Positions 57,622 through 64,000 of a stretch of 64,000 nt of DNA are shown one piece after another. This DNA comes from Deuterostichococcus epilithicus (taxonomy: Eukaryota; Chlorophyta; Trebouxiophyceae; Prasiolales; Stichococcaceae). The stretch is taken from the NCBI GenBank assembly GCA_033439295.1, contig JAVTLE010000018.1, forward strand, positions 434,001 to 498,000, in the 5' to 3' direction. Made by a program: the position numbers and the translations under genes. A model generated the notes under the pieces. It saw nothing but the letters and a program-made list of their open reading frames with translations, did not search any database and had not been told where the DNA came from. Each line of letters opens with the position of its first letter. Positions within the stretch are counted from its first letter, which is position 1.

Positions 57622-60600
57622 TTAAACAACGGCGTGCTGGCGCTCCGCAATGTCCTCCTCCTCCTCCACCGGGATCTCCATCCAACGGTCGTGCTCCTGC
57701 GGTTCATGTCACATCTCAATGTCACAGCTGCATGTGGGCTGACAGCGACAGTGTGGCACAGCGCAGTGCGGCTGTCGTGACGGTCCCTGCGCTCATGTCG
57801 GCCTGCCGTTGCGGAGGCCGGGGCTCGACTGCTGTGGGGCAGTTCAGCAGACAGGCAGGGAGCCAGCAGGCCGTCATCACAGCAGCACCGCTTGAGTTGC
57901 TGAGGCTGCTACACGGAGGTGGGGTTTACAGGAGGAAAGCGGTGCCACAGCGCCTGTCAAGCAGGGCGATGTGTGAAGCCTATCAGCAAAGGGGCCGCAC
58001 CTTGATCAGCTGGATCAGCTCATCGCAGGCGCCCTCCATGGGGATCCCTGCAAAAGAGAGTATGCCACAGTGAGTAGGGCGGATGCAACCATCTGCCGTG
58101 CTGCTAAGAACTTCAAGCAGCCGCGCGCAGGTGAGGTGTGATCTGCAACGAATGCTTCTGAGAAGCGCCAGCAGATCTCACGACACGTCTGGACTACATG
58201 ACGGGGAAGCAGGATGCACGACGCAGCAGCAAGCGGAAGCAGAGTTACCTCTGCGGACAACCTCCTTGCCCACATACAAGTCGATCTTGCCAGGGGCGCC
58301 GCCGACATAACTGCACGGATCAGGGGCAGAAATCACAGTTGACTTCTGTCTGCAGTGCGGTATTGATCTGCAGCTACATGCTTGTCTAGAGCCTCAAGCA
58401 TTTGCGGTGATGCGTCTCAAACACTGAAGCCGAGTCTCACCCAAAGTCAGCGTCAGCCATCTCGCCAGGGCCTGAGCAGTAGATGAAGAGATATTTGATT
58501 TTAACTGTGGCCGACAGACAAGATGCAGTACCGGCAAAGAATGGCAGGCAGGACGCCACCGATGCTGTCACCATGTGCAGCGAGAATGCAGGCATTGTGT
58601 CTCAGAAGCATGTGGACGGCGCACCGTTGACGATGCAGCCCATGACGGCAATCGACACGCCTGCAAGAGATGACGCCAGTGTGCAGCGGTCAGTTGTGAT
58701 GGGCAAGCGCTGTGGCGCTCGATCAGCAGTCAGCAACCCCGTCATCCCCATCGTCCATGACGAAATGCGACGCTGAGCGGCACCAGGTCTCAGGTGCAGC
58801 ACCAGACATAGCAAGATTGCCAATTATGCCATTTTCTTGGTTGCAAGGGCTGCCAGGTCATGCATCCGCACCGGGCAGATGGCCGGTGCGGGTGCGGATC
58901 TGCTCAGTGACCTCCTGCAGATCGAACAGCGTGCGGCCGCAGCTGGGGCAGCTCACGTACTCGGTCTTGATGTTGCGCATCCTCGAGCCCTGCGCAGGGG
59001 CAGTTTCGGGGGTCTCCGCGAGTGCACATGCAGGGGCGCCCTCCAGCTGCCGTCGAGCGGCCGTCGGTCTGGCAAGGCCGCGCACAGGGCTACAGAAACG
59101 ACAGAAGTAGATGTTCGTCTCGCAATGCATGCACACGACTGTAAGAAACCCAAGGGCTCTGCGGCACATAAGCAAGCGCATCGATTTGGGCGCCATGCCA
59201 CATCGCGCCATGCATGAACGAGCGCAGAAGGTGTCACGGGTCGGGGAACCAGCGTTCAGTCTGGAAACTTTCTCAGACCTCAAAACCGGATCCGCACCTG
59301 CAGCAGGCCGAAGGACATGACGCGCAGGAAGGAGAGGTCGTGCTGCAGGTACTCAATGAGGACACCATCGCCGAGGCCGTCCACCAGCAGGCCGCCGATC
59401 TCGGTGCCCGTCGCGATCACCATCTCGTCAGTCGAAGGGGCGCCCTCGAACCTGCAGTGGCGGCACAGGTCGAATCAAAGTAATTGTGGTTGGTTCAAGT
59501 ATTGTTGATGCGGGCCTAGGTGTCGACGGGCATAGGTGTCGGCGCACAAAGCTCGTCTTGGGGTGCAACACACATCGTGTGACGCCAGGGAAGGCGAGCA
59601 GATGCCACAGCACATTCAAACAACAAGCAGAGGAAGCGCACGTACCACTGATGGTGCACGATGGGCGTCTGAATGTCGTGCTTTTTGAGGATGTCGAACA
59701 CGCGGCGTGAGGCGTGGATGCGGCTCACGCCCGGAGCAGTGCGCAGCAGCGCCATCGTCGCGTCCAGCTCCTGCGAGTATGTGGAACGGACATCAGCAAT
59801 CACAGGTTCTTACAAATAGCAGGGATGGATACGGAATAACTCAGAGCATAGGGACAGACTCTGGGTTGTGCACTGCTAGCTGCACGTCAACATCTGCGTC
59901 AGCGGTGATGCAGGGGGTCCCATTCGTGCCATCCTGCCGCGGGTGTCCTGCTAGCCGCAAGCACGACTTCTAAGCGCTGCATGCCGCAAATCCAATGTGC
60001 CTTCCCAAAGGCGAAGGAGCCCCCAACCAGAAGGGCAAAGGTCGCACTGGCTGGCTGCCTGCACAAGTATATGCGCCAATTTCCAATGCTGTGTACCTGG
60101 GACTCCGTCATCCCTGTCGCTCAAGCGCACCTTGAGCGTCAGCAGCTGCTCCTCGGTCTCGGTGCCGCTGATGCTGACGGCGTAGCGGGTGGTGCCCTCC
60201 GGCAGGTCTCCTGCTGCCGCCGGCGCGTCCGCCAGGTCGATGGCCGCCACCGCCCGCGGCAGCGGCGTCGCCCGCAGCACATCTATGGGCGCGATGGCGT
60301 GCACGCCCGACTCCTGCGCCAAGAAAGGCGACAGGACGGCCTCAGTGCACACGACTCGGCAAGGCTCGCGCGCGTCATGGGCCAGCCAGCTGAGCGGCCA
60401 GCTCGCCGCCCCGCGCCTGCCGCCATGACTTCGCATGAGCCCTGGGTGGCCTTTGAAGCTGTCCACAAACCGCCCGCAAGCTGCGGGTCTGGCCGCGACT
60501 CAGTGCACAGTTCCAACGAGGCCTTCTGGGATGCCCAGTGCGAGGCTGTGCTTGCGCTGCGCACTAGGGATCTCGGGTGGCTTCGTTGGAACTGCGCAGG

Positions 60601-63600
60601 AACAGGTGAGCTGCACAGGCAAATTTGGATGTTTAGGGTTTAGGGCGCACCGCCAGGCGGCGTAGCGCTGTGCGTGCCGTGGCGTCGTCCGCCGGCGGCA
60701 CATCGCGCAGGAACAGGCTGTCGGAGGTGGCCAGGTCCTTGAACGGCATGCCGACCGCCATCTTGCATCCCAGCGCCCTGTACATCAGGTCCGGCTGCTT
60801 CAGGTCCTGCAGCACGGAATTGAACTGTTATGAGAGCAGGAGCGAAACCATCATGATTTGGTCCTTAATTTGCGCAGCTTTCTGCCTGCCACCTTGCAGC
60901 CCATCGCACAGTCGCATTAGGTTAAGCTGCTTTGGATCCAGCCGTGACTCCGTCCTACTTCCTACTTCGTCCTACCTCCAGCGTGACGGCGGACAGCACG
61001 CTGCCATCGCGGTGCAGCAGGGAGCGGTAGTCCACGTCGCCGTCGCCGGGCCGCTGCTCCGGAAGCTGCCCCACACGGCGCCCGAAGTCATGCGTGTCGC
61101 GCTGGGTTTCGTGGTACTCGGGGATGCCCAGCCCCGTGGCGACGGCGCGCTCGCCCCACCGAGCCAGCTGCCTGCGGTTGCATTGGAAGGGCCGCATCAT
61201 GAGGTGTCTGAGGTGGCGCCAAATGAGATGGCGACGCATGCAGCGCGGCGCCTGTGCGTGGGAGCTGCCCATGTGCCGGTGCCGGCTCCATGCATTCGCG
61301 ACGCCACGATGGCCGCCGCGCGGCCCACAGCACCGTGCTCTAGTATCGACAATGGCAGTGCCAGCAACAGTGCGCCCTGTTGGCCAGAGAAAAGCAAAGC
61401 GCCCTGCCGATGGATGACGCCCTGGTAACAATCGAACCAGAGGACCCCTTGGGTCCCGCACCTGCAGGGGTCGATCTCCAGTTCCGGGTCCTCTGTGAGT
61501 GACACGCGGATGGTGTCGCCCAGGCCGTCCATAAGCAGCGCCCCAATGCCAATGGCGCTTTTCATGCGCCCGTCCTCGCCCTCGCCCGCCTGTGACCCAC
61601 CATGACCAAGTTCTGATCGGTGAACAGAGTTTCACTTTGATGCAGAGCCAGAGAGCCTCAGTGCCTGCATTTTGCACTAAGCAGCGTGAAAATCTGGGGT
61701 CGAATGACACGCCTGCAGGGTGCTGCAACTGCTGGGCCGCAGCCTGACAGCGTCCCCCTCGACCGTGCATTCGAGAAACCCGACGACCAACTATCCCGAG
61801 GCACCGGATTGGGAGGAGGCGTGCCAGAGGTGTGGGTCAGAGTCTGCACAGGATGCGGACCTCGGTGACGCCCAGGTGCAGGGGGTAGTCCCAATTCTTG
61901 AGGTACATCTCCTCCGCCAGCAGGCGGTACGCCTGTGGGTGCGCAGCAGACAACATTGCATATGGGGATGTGACATCAGCTGAAAGGACAATGTGCGGCG
62001 GTCCATGCGGCTTGCTGACGACGCTGCCGGCGCGCCGCAGGCTCGGGCGCGGGAACTGCAGGCGCCGAGCGCGACCCAGCAGCTGGTCTGCCCAAGGTCG
62101 GCCACGAGTGGCTCCCGCAGCGATGCATGTGCCCCTGCAAATCCATACACTAAGGCGCACGAACCCTAAACCCTACGCACCTGGACCATGACCAGCGGGT
62201 TGGAGGCCTTCATGGAGAACAGGAAGTTGTGGTAGTCCAGGTCGCGGCACATGTCCGCAAACTCGAAGGCGGACTCCACCATGCCGCGGGGGGTGTCGCC
62301 GTAAAAGGACAGGATGCGCGCCGACAGGGAGCCGTGGTTGGTGCCGATGCGCATCGCGCGGCCCAGGCGCTTGCACTTCTCCACCAGCGGCGTGAACTTC
62401 TGCGGGCAGCAGGGCAGAAGGGCGGGTGCGTGAGGGGGACCCAGCTCGGAGCGTGGGAACAGCCCGCCAGCTTGTGCTTGCAGGGCGTGCGTGGGACTTC
62501 AGCAGACTGTGCCCATTTGGGCAAGCACGGCTGCCTTCTCAACCGCCAGCTGCATCCTTGCAGAGGGCGTGCTCCAGTTTTGATGACACATGTGTGCAGG
62601 GGGCTGCCGAATAAGGTGCCATGTTCACTCCGTGCCTCCCTCCTCGTGCCTGGCTCCTCAAGACGCTGCGAGGGCGTCCACAAGGTTGAAGCTGATGCGC
62701 AGACAATGTGCTTAGATTCACCACAAAACTGAAACTATTTTATTCTATCTACCTCCCGCATGTACTCGCGCTCAGCGACGAAGGCCTTGGGGTCGTCGTA
62801 CGTCATCTCCTCGAAGGTCTTGCGGCCGTCTGAAAAGTTCCCGGGGTTGATGCGGATCTTCTCGAAGGCGTCCGCCACCAGGAGCGCCACCTTGGGGTTG
62901 AAGTGGATGTCTGCCACCAGCGGGGTGTCGTAGCTGCGGCGGGTCAGCCAAGATTTGGTTGTCACGTTTCTCGCGTGAAAGAGTGACAACGTCTGATGTG
63001 CAGTGAGGAGCCCTTTCTGAGTTGAAATGGATGTCTGCCACCAAGGGGCATCGTGGCTGTGTGCAGGGGTCAGAGAGAAATCGGACGCTGCGGCCTGCTC
63101 TGGCGGGCATTTCCTGCGGACACTTGCGGATGCTGCCAAGCCTATAAAGCGGTCGGCTGCACATTGTGCTCAGCGCCGCTGCGGTCTCACACCGCACGAA
63201 ATCCTGTCCCCTCCCGCCGGGCAGCAGCTCCTTGCAGGCGCCAGTTGCAGCATCCAGGGCGCAGGCGCACTCGAGGGCACCAACAGAGAGCGTCCCCCAG
63301 CGACCGGAGCGCACCCGTCCTGGAAGAGGCGGTCGCGGATCTTGCCGCAGGCCTTGGCCTCCTGCATGCCCTGCACCGTGATGCGCACAATGTCCGCGCC
63401 CACATCCGCGCACCGCTTCACCTGGTGGACACGAAAAAGCTGCTCTCAGGAGGCTGAAGGTGTAGGGTTATGTCCGTGGGGCGGCCCGTCCGCGTGCCTC
63501 TCGGTCCCATCAGGGATGTGCCGGGCAGGCGCAGCTGGGAGAACGGAGTCTGCGCGCCGCACTGCATGCGCTGCCTGTCGCGCAACTTCATTTCGCACGC

Positions 63601-64000
63601 AGCCCACGACACGCCGTGCGGTGTCGTGGCGACTGCGACCGCCCGTGGACGGCTGGGCTGTCTCCCTGCTCACTGCACCAGCCGCCCGCTCACCTGGTCG
63701 ACTGTGCCTTCGATGTCACGTGTGTCTGTGGTCGTCATGGTCTGCAGCGCAATTTTGTGCTCGCTGCCGACCTTGACGTTCCCGATCTGCGCAGGCGGCA
63801 ACCTCTCACTCTTCCTGAAAAAGCGCTTAGTGCATCGCACGCAGCTTGCTTTCTCATGATCTCGTGCAGGGGGATATCCGCTGAGGTGGTCCACATATCA
63901 CAGCGTCTGCAGCATACAACCCACGTGAACAGTGCGGGTCGGGCGCCGCCTCGTCTGCCATGTGCTCTCGCAGTATTTGTGGGTGCCCGAGGCAGCGGCA
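57622..64000 (-). CDS. HDS: 4-hydroxy-3-methylbut-2-enyl diphosphate synthase (HDS/IspG), 5' end outside window
   Basis: Plastid [4Fe-4S] enzyme of the MEP isoprenoid pathway, converting ME-cPP to HMBPP. Exons, minus strand: 63925 to beyond 64000, 63694-63786, 63315-63421, 62753-62933, 62181-62399, 61861-61932, 61462-61589, 60976-61171, 60651-60806, 60131-60313, 59646-59770, 59298-59451, 58872-58989, 58625-58660, 58441-58471, 58249-58310, 58001-58047, 57622-57696; all phases close. Landmarks in order: [116 protein letters not shown]. The plant-type insert domain follows ([33 protein letters not shown]). The cluster ligands are [16 protein letters not shown] and [18 protein letters not shown]. 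The C-terminus reads [15 protein letters not shown]. Exons of 36 and 31 nt encode the last cluster cysteine region. The transit peptide is outside the window. Confidence 0.95.
60634..60650 (-). repeat. telomere-type units at an HDS intron donor
   Basis: The intron after exon 60651-60806 starts GTGCGCCCTAAACCCTAAAC, placing two telomere-type units within the first 20 intron bases. Confidence 0.9.
62162..62180 (-). repeat. telomere-type units at a second HDS intron donor
   Basis: The intron after exon 62181-62399 starts GTGCGTAGGGTTTAGGGTTC. The donor GTGCG is followed at once by two TTTAGGG-type units, in the opposite orientation to the array at 60634. Confidence 0.9.
63018..63066 (-). repeat. 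degenerate copy of the start of HDS exon 62753-62933
   Basis: The copy repeats the exon's beginning (plus strand TTGAARTGGATGTCTGCCAC and following bases including the CTGTG.GCAGG acceptor side). It sits in the intron about 85 bp upstream of the true border. Conserved DIHFN codons are still recognisable. Confidence 0.85.

Overview
This window looks like nuclear DNA from a green alga, most likely a Trebouxiophyte (Chlorella/Coccomyxa-like). The evidence is high GC, genes split into many short exons, a plastid MEP-pathway enzyme of plant type, a SETD3/Rubisco-LSMT-like methyltransferase, and repeated TTTAGGG-type motifs, which is the plant and Chlorella telomere unit. The placement is an inference from content, not from a database match. 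Exons were joined by hand using GT/GC..AG borders, reading-phase closure and recognised protein motifs.

Layout, left to right. PRIM2, the large subunit of DNA primase (+, start outside the window, ends 4487). A decayed-looking P-loop ATPase gene (-, about 5080-7236). A BTB + PLAC8 fusion gene (+, about 7891-10199). A SET-domain methyltransferase (-, 10739-15635). A 549-residue protein with twelve AT-hooks (+, 16582-20811). A secreted GH5 beta-mannanase with EGF-like and Cys-rich tails (-, 21496-28981). NTAQ1, an N-terminal glutamine amidohydrolase (-, 29860-31356). A large F-box protein (+, 31766-37448). A MITE-like element (37616-37800). An F-box-like gene (+, about 37861-38817) whose last exon is copied into a 0.45-kb-armed inverted repeat (38494-39409). 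An Ala/Pro-rich reading frame (about 39895-40269). Calmodulin (+, 41240-43226). Two tandem coiled-coil paralogues (-, 43856-51004 and 52393-56925). HDS/IspG (-, 57622 to beyond the right edge).

The genes do not form one pathway. What unites the window is its genome architecture. In at least five genes, introns carry degenerate copies ('echoes') of the start or end of a neighbouring exon, often including the splice border. Telomere-like CCCTAAA/TTTAGGG motifs sit directly at several splice junctions and between echoes. Several introns appear to use GC donors, and very small exons occur (11 and 20 nt in calmodulin; 31 and 36 nt in HDS). Together these suggest intron growth by local duplication with telomere-like filler DNA. 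That is the most interesting feature here and should be tested genome-wide.
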